Positions 9,859-16,756 of a DNA stretch of 19,206 nucleotides are shown piece after piece. The position numbers were made by a program, and so were the translations under genes. Positions within the stretch are counted from its first letter, which is position 1, and each line of letters begins with the position of its first letter. The notes under the pieces were generated by a model. That model was given only the letters and a program-made list of their open reading frames with translations, was not told where the DNA came from and did no database searches. Origin of the DNA: Lysobacterales bacterium UBA2790 (lineage in GTDB: Bacteria > Pseudomonadota > Gammaproteobacteria > Xanthomonadales > Xanthomonadaceae); assembly GCA_002352135.1 (NCBI GenBank), contig DEHW01000128.1:7767-26972 (forward strand), read 5' to 3'.

Positions 9859-10080
9859 GTGTGCTGGTTGCCTACAACACCAAACAGTGCTGGAAGTCAT
9901 CCTGCTGGAGGCGATCCGAATCGTTGGACGTTTGGCGGGCAGGAGGCGGTGTGGCTGACGTGCCACTATCGGGGTACTTATCTTTACCTCGCGTATGAGA
10001 TGGCGCAGGAGCCAATGACCTGCTTTTCACTCGTGCACGCAACGCCCAACGACACAATGGTGGGATGGTGTTCGCACTGA
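9859..10080 (+). pseudogene. probable remnant of a small secreted or periplasmic protein gene
   Basis: The gap upstream of the exported-protein gene contains a plus-strand frame whose last 50 or so codons look protein-like: RWTFGGQEAVWLTCHYRG, then TYLYLAYEMAQEPMTCFSLV, ending in VGWCSH and a TGA at 10078-10080. The paired cysteines and the W-x-x-C-x-Y pattern recall the C-terminal part of small STY0301-like periplasmic proteins, but I cannot confirm this by eye. There is no signal sequence, no convincing start and no ribosome binding site, so I read it as a 5'-truncated remnant. It could instead be chance coding potential. Confidence 0.35.
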
Positions 10081-10120
10081 ACGCCTGACGCGCACTTTTC
10101 CAGCGCAGTGAGGATCACCA

Positions 10121-10543
10121 ATGTTGCCACCGCCCGAAACCGAGCCAGCCGACATGCCTCTGAATCCCGAAACCCGCTACGTGCATCTCTCGAACGATGG
10201 CGCAATTCAAGACCTACTCGGCGGCGCTGCGTTCTGGTCACTGCCTGCCGAAGAGATGCGCCGGTTCGATGCCGGCTGGTTGATCACTGAGTTTGTCTGT
10301 GAAGACGATTGGGCCAACTGGGAAATGCACCCCGAGGCGGACGAGTTCGTCTACCTGCTCAGTGGCGATGTGGCGCTAGTCCTGGAACTGCCAACAGGCA
10401 CCGCGACGATTCGATTGTCGGACCGTGGCGCGGTGGTTGTGCCGCGCGGCGTCTGGCATACCGCCCGCGTCTTCGCCACAAGCCGCATGCTGTTCGTCAC
10501 CCGCGGCGCAGGTACTGAGCATCGGCCTTCCGCGGCCGGATGA
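10121..10543 (+). CDS. small cupin-domain protein
   Basis: A 140-residue single cupin of unknown substrate. Cupin motif 1 is visible around residues 65-83 (WEMHPEADEFVYLLSGDVAL, with H70, E74 and G82), and motif 2 around 103-115 (GAVVVPRGVWHTARV, with P108, G110 and H113). The metal-ligand set is close to complete, so it may bind a metal and act as a small dioxygenase, isomerase or ligand-binding protein. The start ATG follows a GAGGA ribosome binding site (10110-10114); another ATG at 10154 is less well placed. It is followed 138 bases later by a VOC protein. The catalytic role is not predictable from sequence. Confidence 0.85.
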   Translation: MLPPPETEPADMPLNPETRYVHLSNDGAIQDLLGGAAFWSLPAEEMRRFDAGWLITEFVCEDDWANWEMHPEADEFVYLLSGDVALVLELPTGTATIRLSDRGAVVVPRGVWHTARVFATSRMLFVTRGAGTEHRPSAAG

Positions 10544-10681
10544 CCCGAAGAATGCACCGGCACCACCGGATCGCAATCCATCGTCAGAGTTTTCCCTTGT
10601 GTAGCGTTTTGCTGCCGGACGCAGCGCTTACTCAAGACCGCGTGGCCGCCTTCGTCGCGCACGTTTCACCACGGAATCCAC

Positions 10682-11050
10682 ATGCCCATCGCTGACATCG
10701 CCATCCCGCAGCTTCCCTCCCGATCCATGGTGCGGACGATCCGTTTCTATACGGCGCTTGGGTTTGACGTGGAGGTCGTTTCACCACACCAGGACTACGC
10801 GATTGGCCGTCGTGGATCGCTGGAGGTGCATTTCTTCCTGCATCCTGGCTTGTTACCACGGGAGTCGTCCTTCGGCTGCTACTTCCGGGTAGGCGATGTC
10901 GATGCGCTGTACGCGCAATTTTCCACTGTCAACTTGCCCAACGCGGGCATCCCACGCATCACGACGCTGGAGAACAAGCCGTGGGGTCTGCGCGAGTTCG
11001 CTATCGTCGATGAAGACGGGTCACTCATCCGCATTGGGCAAGTGATATAG
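10682..11050 (+). CDS. VOC family protein, bleomycin-resistance/glyoxalase-like
   Basis: A 122-residue single vicinal-oxygen-chelate protein. Residues 15-50 (SMVRTIRFYTALGFDVEVVSP, DYAIGRRGSLEVHFF) and 63-76 (SFGCYFRVGDVDALYAQF) match the pattern of bleomycin-binding proteins, and the C-terminal part has the WGLREFAIVDEDGSLIRIGQ strand pair. Proteins of this group bind glycopeptide drugs as dimers rather than degrade them, but many chromosomal members have no resistance role, so the function is uncertain. The ribosome binding site is poor (GGAA about five bases upstream). A short TGGCG/CGCCA hairpin (11055-11059 with 11066-11070) directly follows the stop and may act as a weak terminator. Confidence 0.85.
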   Translation: MPIADIAIPQLPSRSMVRTIRFYTALGFDVEVVSPHQDYAIGRRGSLEVHFFLHPGLLPRESSFGCYFRVGDVDALYAQFSTVNLPNAGIPRITTLENKPWGLREFAIVDEDGSLIRIGQVI

Positions 11051-11125
11051 CGTGTGGCGTTCAACCGCCATCGTTTGCGCGGTCTGCCTGCATCTGCGCG
11101 GCGCGTGCGCGACGACGCAATGCGC

Positions 11126-11147
11126 TACCTGCGACCCACTGCAGGTA
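11126..11147. promoter_or_regulatory. inverted repeat upstream of the 11184 gene
   Basis: TACCTGC (11126-11132) and GCAGGTA (11141-11147) form a perfect 7-bp dyad with an eight-base centre, 37 bases before the ATG at 11184. It could be a regulator-binding site or an mRNA hairpin; nothing in the window names a partner. Confidence 0.4.
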
Positions 11148-11183
11148 ACATCGCCTTCATTTGCGACCACAGAGGAACGCTGA

Positions 11184-11651
11184 ATGTCGTGGGAAATTCA
11201 TCGCCCCGGCGCTGCACGACAAGCCAGCAAAGCCGTGGCGCGGACTCTTGTCGTCAATGAGCGATGGCTGATTGTGAAGATCGCGGGCGGCGTGTTGATG
11301 GCGTTGTTGGCTTGGCGCTCCATCGAGTTGTATCTGCTGCGACTGGAGCTGGAGGAACTCGGTCGAGAGACGGAGGCGATGCTGAAGCCTGACCTTGCGC
11401 CGGGAGGCGATCAAGGACAAGGCAGTGCGCGAATCCGAAGCACGCGATCCGCTGCAGCTCATAGCGTTTCTGCGGCAGTACGGCGAGCACTTCCCGAAGG
11501 CTATCGCTGCGTGGCAGGCACGGTGATCTACACAGCGCACGACGGCGCAATGCGCAACATCACCGCGCGCTCGAACTACTGGTACTGCCCGCCCGGCGGC
11601 AAGGGTGAGGATTGCTGGCTACTGACTCCAGCGGCCGTCGGTTGTCGTTGA
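11184..11651 (+). CDS. small membrane-anchored protein, probably altered by two compensating frameshifts
   Basis: No known family is recognised. The 155-residue frame has a cytoplasmic N terminus, one transmembrane helix (about residues 28-46, WLIVKIAGGVLMALLAW), a short coiled segment (LRLELEELGRETEAML) and a C-terminal domain with PEGYRCVAGTVIY and several cysteines. The start follows AGAGGA (11171-11176). The middle, about 11400-11500, is low-complexity and codon-poor in this frame, with 13 of 34 third positions G or C by hand count. The +1 frame in the same bases reads REAIKDKAVRESEARDPLQL and then IAFLRQYGEHFPKA, with 26 of 34. Both flanks have high G/C third positions in the annotated frame. 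The natural protein therefore probably ran through the other frame in the middle, and one indel at each end restored the original frame; a sequencing error pair is equally possible. Confidence 0.6.
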   Translation: MSWEIHRPGAARQASKAVARTLVVNERWLIVKIAGGVLMALLAWRSIELYLLRLELEELGRETEAMLKPDLAPGGDQGQGSARIRSTRSAAAHSVSAAVRRALPEGYRCVAGTVIYTAHDGAMRNITARSNYWYCPPGGKGEDCWLLTPAAVGCR

Positions 11652-11669
11652 GGACACCGAGCTGTCATC

Positions 11670-11681
11670 GCGGCAAGCCGC
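11670..11681 (+). terminator. small hairpin between convergent genes
   Basis: GCGG (11670-11673), a CAAG loop and CCGC (11678-11681), followed by CCATTTCTC, lie in the 37-base gap between the 11184 gene and the 3' end of dinB. The stem is short, so a terminator role is only possible. Confidence 0.25.
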
Positions 11682-11688
11682 CCATTTC

Positions 11689-12750
11689 TCACGCAAACAG
11701 CGATGCCTGCTGCGCGGCACTGCTGGCTTCGACGAGGTGGATCAGGCCAACACCCGCGAGTCGATAGCGCGTATCGGCGGGCAACTGGACGCGTTGACGC
11801 AAGGCCCAGGCGATCGCCAATACTTCAGCGGCGCTGGCGGGTGGGCTGTCGAGGGTTTGGCTGCGGGTGAGAACGCGAAAATCCGTGGTCTTGAGTTTGA
11901 GCACCACGCCGCGCCCCAGCCGTCCGCTGCGCTGGGCGCTGAGCCAGATGCGCTCGGCCAGTGGCGCAAGCTCCATTCCAACCTGTTCCAGACTCAGATC
12001 CGTGGCGAAGGTGTCTTCGGCGGAAATCTGCAAGCTGGGGCGCTCGACTTCCACCGGATGCAGGTCGACGCCCATCGACAGTTCATGCAGGCGACGGCCC
12101 CAGCGACCGAAGCGCGCATCGAGGGCTTCCAGAGGCATCGCTCGCAGTTCACCCACAGTCTGGATGCCCAGAGCGTCGAGCTTGCTCTCCATCACCTTGC
12201 CGACGCCAGGCAGGCGCCCTACGGGTAATGGGGTGAGGAAATCCATGGCTTGCTCGGGCCGGATCACGAACAGGCCGTCGGGCTTGCGCCAGTCGCTGGC
12301 GATCTTGGCGAGGAATTTGTTTTCGGCGACTCCGGCGCTGGCAGTGAGTCCGGTTTCGTCGCGAATCTCGCTGCGGATGGCTTGCGCCACGGCGGTCGCA
12401 CTGGGCAAGTTCTGCCGGTTCTCGCTGACGTCCAGGTAGGCTTCATCCAGCGACAGCGGTTCGATCAGGTCGGTATGGCGCTGAAAGATCGCCCGCACCT
12501 GCTTCGATACCGCCTTGTAGCGACTGAAATCAGGCGGAACAAACACCGCCTGCGGACACAGGCGCTCGGCACGGATGGCAGGCATGGCGGAACGAATGCC
12601 GAAGCGTCGCGCCTCATAACTCGCCGCACACACCACCGACCGCGCGCCACGCCAGGCCACCACCACGGGCCGGCCGCGCAAGCTCGGATCATCGCGCTGC
12701 TCGACCGAGGCGTAGAAGGCATCCATGTCGATGTGAACGATTTTGCGCAT
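11689..12750 (-). CDS. dinB: DNA polymerase IV (Y-family translesion polymerase)
   Basis: Error-prone DNA polymerase that bypasses replication-blocking lesions. The 353-residue length is typical. The N-terminal HIDMDAFYASVEQRDDPSLRG motif supplies D8 and the aromatic steric gate (Y13, with F12 before it), and SLDEAYLDV supplies D102 and E103 of the two-metal site. SYEARRFGIRSAMP and the helix-hairpin-helix LPGVGKVMESKLDALGI follow. The little-finger domain covers roughly residues 230-340. The extreme C terminus QQASLFA matches the Q-x-x-L-F beta-clamp-binding peptide, so the protein appears complete. No LexA-like CTGT-N8-ACAG box is visible in the upstream bases, so SOS control is not apparent. 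It lies downstream of deaD on the same strand, separated by 242 bases and a hairpin. Confidence 0.96.
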   Translation of the reverse strand: MRKIVHIDMDAFYASVEQRDDPSLRGRPVVVAWRGARSVVCAASYEARRFGIRSAMPAIRAERLCPQAVFVPPDFSRYKAVSKQVRAIFQRHTDLIEPLSLDEAYLDVSENRQNLPSATAVAQAIRSEIRDETGLTASAGVAENKFLAKIASDWRKPDGLFVIRPEQAMDFLTPLPVGRLPGVGKVMESKLDALGIQTVGELRAMPLEALDARFGRWGRRLHELSMGVDLHPVEVERPSLQISAEDTFATDLSLEQVGMELAPLAERIWLSAQRSGRLGRGVVLKLKTTDFRVLTRSQTLDSPPASAAEVLAIAWALRQRVQLPADTRYRLAGVGLIHLVEASSAAQQASLFA

Positions 12751-12905
12751 GCCATCAGTTTAGCGACGATGCGTTTTCGCCAAGCTCTCACTCGATGTGC
12801 GCGGGGCTTGTTTGCGTGAAAAGCTCAGGATTCCCGCAAGGGATCGTGACCCTTGTTGCAGAGAGGAGCGCTGTGATGCGTGTATTTGGCGTTGTGGATA
12901 CACAG

Positions 12906-12931
12906 CGAGGACGGCCAATCAGCCGTCCTCG
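12906..12931. terminator. strong hairpin downstream of deaD
   Basis: CGAGGACGGC (12906-12915) and GCCGTCCTCG (12922-12931) form a perfect 10-bp stem with a six-base loop, 62 bases downstream of the deaD stop on the minus strand and well upstream of dinB. No clear T run follows on either strand. A second weaker dyad, GTGTAT/ATACAC (12880-12885 with 12898-12903), lies beside it. Most likely this ends or protects the deaD transcript. Confidence 0.6.
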
Positions 12932-12992
12932 ACACGCGATGACGAAAGAGAACTGGGCTCTTTCAGATCAACTCGATGGCGGCTTGTCGCCC

Positions 12993-14900
12993 TCAGCCGC
13001 GCGGACGACCTTTGAAGCCGCCGCCAGGTTTGCCTTTGAAGCCACCGGGCTTGCTGTCGCCACGCTCGAAACGACCGCCCGGCGCACGTGAGCGCGGGGC
13101 GGGACGTTCATTGCTGCTGGCGGCTTTGTCTGCGGCGCTGGCGCGGGCGATTTTCAGCCGCTGTCCAGCCACCCAGACTTGCTTGAGGTGCTGCATCAGC
13201 TCATCCGGCATGCCGACTGGCAGATCGATCAGGCTGTGATCACCGCGAATATCGATGCGACCGATGTGGCGCGATTCCAGCCCGGCTTCGTTGGCAATCG
13301 CTCCAACCAGATTGCCGGGCTTGGCGCCATGGACGTGGCCGACTTCGACGCGGAAGGTTTCCATACCCGCTTCGCTACCTGCGGCAGCACGACGCGGTGC
13401 GCGCTCACCTTCGGCGAATTCGCGCGGGGCGCGGGCCGGACGTTCGCTGCTGTCGCGCTCGAAGCGATCAGCGCGCTCAAAGCGCTCGCCGCGTTGCGGA
13501 CGCTCACCACGCTCGGGGCGATCCGGACGGTCGAAGCGCTCGGACTTGCCGCGCGAGGGCGGATCCGGTGGCAACAACAACGGCGTCTCGCCTTGCACCA
13601 GACGCGCCAGCGCGGCGGCGATTTCGATGGCCGGTGTGTTCTGCTCGCGCTCCATCTGCTCGATGATCTGGCGGTACAGCTCCAGTTGCGGGTCGGCCAG
13701 CGCCGCGATGATCTGCTGCTTGAACTTGCCGACGCGCTGCTCGTTGACGGTTTCGACGCTGGGCAATTCCATCGGCTCGATGGGCTGACGGGTGGCACGC
13801 TCGATGGTGCGCAGCATGTTGCGCTCGCGCGGCGCCACAAACAGGATCGCCTCGCCACTGCGCCCGGCACGACCGGTACGACCGATGCGGTGCACGTAGC
13901 TTTCGGTATCGTAGGGAATGTCGTAGTTCAGGACGTGACTGATGCGCTCCACATCCAGTCCGCGCGCCGCCACATCGGTGGCGACGATGATGTCGAGATC
14001 GCCATCCTTGATGCGCTGAACGGTGCGCTCACGCACGTTCTGGGCGACATCGCCATTCAGTGCGGCGACCGAGAAGCCGCGCGCCGCCAGCTTCTCGGCC
14101 AGCTCTTCGGTCGCCTGCTTGGTGCGCGCAAACACCAGCATGGCGTCAAAGGTTTCGGCTTCGAGAATGCGGGTCAGTGCATCGAGCTTGTGGACGCCGC
14201 TGACAAACCAATAGCGCTGACGAATGTTCTTGGCGGTCGTGGTCTTGGCCGCGATGGTGACTTCTTTCGGATTGCGCAGGTGGGTCTGCGCGACCTTGCG
14301 GATGCGTGGCGGCATGGTGGCGGAAAACAGCGCAACCTGACGCTCGGCGGGGGTCTTCTGCAGGATGCTCTCGACATCGTCGATGAACCCCATGCGCAGC
14401 ATTTCGTCGGCTTCGTCCAACACCGCCCAGCGCAGCTTCGACAGATCCAGCGAGCCCCGCTCAAGGTGATCGATCACGCGACCGGGCGTGCCCACGACCA
14501 CATGGGCGCCGCGCTTCAAGCCCGCCAACTGCGGCTGATAGCTCTGACCGCCGTAGATCGGCAGCACATGAAAACCGGGCATCGCCGAGGCATAGCGCTG
14601 GAAGGCTTCGGCCACCTGAATCGCCAATTCGCGAGTCGGTGCCAGCACCAGGGTCTGCGGCGACTTCTGATTGAGATCGAGCTGCGACAGGATCGGCAAG
14701 GCAAACGCTGCAGTCTTGCCGGTGCCGGTCTGCGCCTGACCGAGGACATCGCGACCGTCCAGCAAGGGCGGAATGGTGGCGGCCTGGATCGGCGATGGGG
14801 TTTCGTAACCCACCTCGCGAATGGCCTGCATCACGGGATCGGAAAGGCAAAGATCGGCAAAACGAACGTCAGCCGCAGGCGCGGCGGATTCACTGGACAT
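12993..14900 (-). CDS. deaD: cold-shock-type DEAD-box RNA helicase
   Basis: ATP-dependent RNA helicase of the CsdA/DeaD type, acting in ribosome assembly and mRNA turnover. The 635-residue protein shows all core motifs: Q-motif region 14-41, AQTGTGKT (56-63), PTRELA (88-93), TPGR (138-141), DEAD (162-165), SAT (193-195), ARGLD (312-316) and HRIGRTGR (337-344). Residues 512-587 form a DbpA-like RNA-binding domain (FRVEVGHVHGAKPGNLVGAI). Between them, residues about 450-507 are a mixed-charge linker dominated by Arg-Glu/Asp and Pro repeats, and residues 590-635 are a basic Gly-Lys-Arg tail. GGAG (14907-14910) precedes the ATG by six bases. The upstream region is long and structured. It diverges from the ypfJ-type gene. 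A long plus-strand open frame opposite it (13179-14918) is a codon-bias shadow. Confidence 0.96.
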   Translation of the reverse strand: MSSESAAPAADVRFADLCLSDPVMQAIREVGYETPSPIQAATIPPLLDGRDVLGQAQTGTGKTAAFALPILSQLDLNQKSPQTLVLAPTRELAIQVAEAFQRYASAMPGFHVLPIYGGQSYQPQLAGLKRGAHVVVGTPGRVIDHLERGSLDLSKLRWAVLDEADEMLRMGFIDDVESILQKTPAERQVALFSATMPPRIRKVAQTHLRNPKEVTIAAKTTTAKNIRQRYWFVSGVHKLDALTRILEAETFDAMLVFARTKQATEELAEKLAARGFSVAALNGDVAQNVRERTVQRIKDGDLDIIVATDVAARGLDVERISHVLNYDIPYDTESYVHRIGRTGRAGRSGEAILFVAPRERNMLRTIERATRQPIEPMELPSVETVNEQRVGKFKQQIIAALADPQLELYRQIIEQMEREQNTPAIEIAAALARLVQGETPLLLPPDPPSRGKSERFDRPDRPERGERPQRGERFERADRFERDSSERPARAPREFAEGERAPRRAAAGSEAGMETFRVEVGHVHGAKPGNLVGAIANEAGLESRHIGRIDIRGDHSLIDLPVGMPDELMQHLKQVWVAGQRLKIARASAADKAASSNERPAPRSRAPGGRFERGDSKPGGFKGKPGGGFKGRPRG

Positions 14901-15060
14901 GCTGTACTCCGGGAGTGAGGCACCTGAAGGCCGGAGAACGAGGCTTCACACATCACCGCAGTGAAGGCATCCAACCAGCGCACGAGGATTCTGTGGTGGC
15001 GAGCGATGCAAGGAAGCGACCAGTGGCCGAGGGTGCAGAAAGAAACGGTGGCGGATTCTA
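14901..15060 (-). promoter_or_regulatory. deaD: deaD leader with candidate promoter and alternative hairpins
   Basis: On the minus strand TAGAAT (15055-15060) is a good -10 candidate, though no clear -35 lies at the right distance. It would give a leader of about 150 bases, consistent with the long leaders known for csdA-type genes. Within the leader a central GTGAAGCC (14942-14949) can pair upstream with CTTCAC of GCCTTCAC (14961-14968) or downstream with GGCCTTCA (14925-14932). The two pairings are mutually exclusive, and the second lies about 15 bases from the ribosome binding site. Regulation by temperature or helicase level is possible but not shown. Confidence 0.35.
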
Positions 15061-15177
15061 GTCGATCCGAGCACTGATGGTGCGTTGCACGAGCATTCGG
15101 CCAGGGGCACGGTTCAGACTCGTCACGGCGACGACTGCGGTAGCATCGTGCGCTGTTGTCGTGGCCAGGAGCCGCTC

Positions 15178-16065
15178 ATGCGTTGGGATCGTGCACGTCG
15201 CAGTGATCAGGTGGAGGATCGTCGTGGTCTGGGTGGTGGCAGCGGTGGACGCGGTCCGGGCGGCGGCATGCGCTTCAGCCTCACAGGCATTGTGATCGTC
15301 GTCATCCTCAGCTTTGTGATGGGCAAGAACCCGCTGGAAATGCTCGCCCTGCTGGGCGACAGCAGCCTTTCCGGCGGCAGCGCGCCCGCGCCCGAGCGCG
15401 GCCAACCTGCGGATCGAAGCGACCCGACCATCGACTTTGTCAGCGCCATTCTCGGCGACACCGAAGACACCTGGAGTCAGATTTTCTCGGCCAGCGGCGA
15501 GCGCTATCCGCCGGCCAAGCTGGTGGTGTTTGAAGGCGGCGTCACCACGGCGTGTGGTTTTGCCAGCTCGGCGGTTGGGCCGTTCTACTGCCCCGGCGAC
15601 AAGCAGGTCTACCTCGATCTGCAGTTCTTTCGCGAACTGGAGCAACGCTTCAGCGCGGCAGGCGATTTCGCCCAGGCCTATGTGATCGCGCACGAAATCG
15701 GCCATCACATTCAAACCCTGACCGGCGTGTCGGCCAAGGTCAATGCCGCACGGCAACGCGGCCAGAAAGTCGAAGGCGATGGCGGCTTGCTGGTGCGACA
15801 GGAACTGCAAGCCGACTGTTACGCCGGAGTCTGGGCGCATTCGGCACGCCAGCGTCTCGACATGCTGGAACCCGGTGATCTGGAAGAAGCCCTGAATGCG
15901 GCCAGCGCCATCGGCGATGATCGCCTGCAGCAACAGGCACAGGGCCGCGTGGTGCCCGATGCCTTCAGCCACGGTACGTCAGCGCAGCGCGTGCGCTGGT
16001 TCCGGCTCGGATTCGAGCAGGGCGATGTCGGTGCCTGCGATACCTTTGCGGCGGCGCGGCTGTAA
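15178..16065 (+). CDS. ypfJ: membrane-anchored neutral zinc metallopeptidase, YpfJ family
   Basis: Predicted inner-membrane protein with a periplasmic zinc-peptidase-like domain; the substrate is unknown. The 295-residue product begins with the family N terminus MRWDRARRSDQVEDRRG, a Gly-rich stretch, and one transmembrane helix at about residues 33-49 (FSLTGIVIVVILSFVMG). The catalytic HExxH is HEIGHH (H172, E173, H176), followed by LQADCYAGVWA, where E209 or D213 may be the third zinc ligand. Two conserved cysteines (CGFASSAVGPFYC) may form a disulfide. The ATG at 15178 is chosen because it begins the conserved N terminus and AGGAG (15167-15171) precedes it; the frame is open from 15085. It diverges from deaD across 277 bases and converges with the acetyltransferase gene downstream. 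Confidence 0.93.
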   Translation: MRWDRARRSDQVEDRRGLGGGSGGRGPGGGMRFSLTGIVIVVILSFVMGKNPLEMLALLGDSSLSGGSAPAPERGQPADRSDPTIDFVSAILGDTEDTWSQIFSASGERYPPAKLVVFEGGVTTACGFASSAVGPFYCPGDKQVYLDLQFFRELEQRFSAAGDFAQAYVIAHEIGHHIQTLTGVSAKVNAARQRGQKVEGDGGLLVRQELQADCYAGVWAHSARQRLDMLEPGDLEEALNAASAIGDDRLQQQAQGRVVPDAFSHGTSAQRVRWFRLGFEQGDVGACDTFAAARL

Positions 16066-16119
16066 GGCCTTCAAACACCACCACGCAAGGCAGATGGCAG
16101 TGTCTTGCTTCACCAGAAC

Positions 16120-16662
16120 CTAATCTCGTTCGAAATCCTCGGGTGTCAGCGAGTACACGATGGCGTCGTGAGAGCGACCATGCATGAACAATCGGTGCCG
16201 CGCGATGCCCTCGCGCCATGCACCCAACGATTCAGCCACGCGCTGACTCGCGGTGTTTTCCGGCAGCACCACGATCTCCAGCCGATGCAGACCGAGTTCG
16301 TCGAACCCGAGTTTGGCCGCCTCGCGCGCCGCATAGCGGGCGATGCCTCGGCGCACATGCACGCTGCTGACCCAGTAGCCAATGTTGCCTATCCGGTGCG
16401 CCGAGTTGATCTGATTGATGCCCGTGCCACCAACAACCTGGCCGCTTTGGCAATCGATGACGCCAAGCGGGAACTCGCTGCGTTCACGCCACGCGGTGCG
16501 TGAGAAATCGATCCAAGCCAACGCATCCTGCAGCGCGTAGTCCGCAGTGCACCAAGGCATCCAGCGCATCAACTCCTGCAGCGACGCGCGCACTGCCATC
16601 AGCAAGGACGGCGCGTCGGAAACCTGCCAAGGACGCACCTGATATTGGGCTTCTGTCTGCAT
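16120..16662 (-). CDS. GNAT family N-acetyltransferase, RimL/RimJ-like
   Basis: Predicted acetyl-CoA-dependent N-acetyltransferase of the ribosomal-protein-modifying or related small-molecule type. The 180-residue product has the acetyl-CoA loop VHVRRGIARYAAREA (about 101-115) and the family motif LHRLEIVVLPENTASQRVAE (125-144) followed by SLG. Conserved GGTGINQINSAHRIGNIGYWV precedes the loop. The substrate cannot be predicted. The ATG at 16662 is chosen because it directly precedes YQVRPWQVSDAPSLL, a typical GNAT N terminus, and because longer frames up to 16815 run into the next gene. An imperfect hairpin (16663-16696) ends at the base before the ATG and its 3' arm includes AGAG, the only ribosome-binding-like sequence, so translation may depend on opening it. 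The upstream hydrolase gene is on the same strand, 94 bases away. Confidence 0.9.
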   Translation of the reverse strand: MQTEAQYQVRPWQVSDAPSLLMAVRASLQELMRWMPWCTADYALQDALAWIDFSRTAWRERSEFPLGVIDCQSGQVVGGTGINQINSAHRIGNIGYWVSSVHVRRGIARYAAREAAKLGFDELGLHRLEIVVLPENTASQRVAESLGAWREGIARHRLFMHGRSHDAIVYSLTPEDFERD

Positions 16663-16697
16663 GGCGAACTCTAGAACGGCGTGGGGAGAGTTTGCCC
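16660..16697 (-). repeat. hairpin/ATG element, copy 1 (before the acetyltransferase)
   Basis: On the minus strand GGGCAAACTCTC, a spacer, and AGAGTTCGCC run directly into the ATG of the acetyltransferase. In plus-strand terms GGCGAACTCT (16663-16672) pairs with AGAGTTTGCC (16687-16696) over 10 bases, with one G-T pair and a 14-base loop. A near-identical element lies at 18882-18918. Confidence 0.75.
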
Positions 16698-16756
16698 GGA
16701 AATTGCTCGGTCGACGCTGCCGATCAATCCAGTGGAAAGCGGGCATCGACGTCAGC

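Noticed and set aside
10544..11183. Possible integron attC sites around the cupin and VOC genes
   Set aside because: The short dyads here (such as GCTGC/GCAGC at 10611-10625 and TGGCG/CGCCA at 11055-11070) lack paired RYYYAAC and GTTRRRY core sites, and no integrase is in the window.
11385..11524. Programmed ribosomal frameshifting in the 11184 gene
   Set aside because: No slippery heptamer or downstream pseudoknot is evident, and two opposite shifts would both be needed; indels or sequencing errors are simpler.
12751..12992. LexA operator for dinB
   Set aside because: I looked for CTGT-N8-ACAG and for longer Xanthomonas-like palindromes and found neither upstream of the dinB start.
13179..14918. 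A long plus-strand open frame (579 codons) opposite deaD
   Set aside because: It mirrors deaD codon for codon, its product is low-complexity and family-free, and deaD shows every helicase motif. High G/C third positions commonly open the antisense frame.
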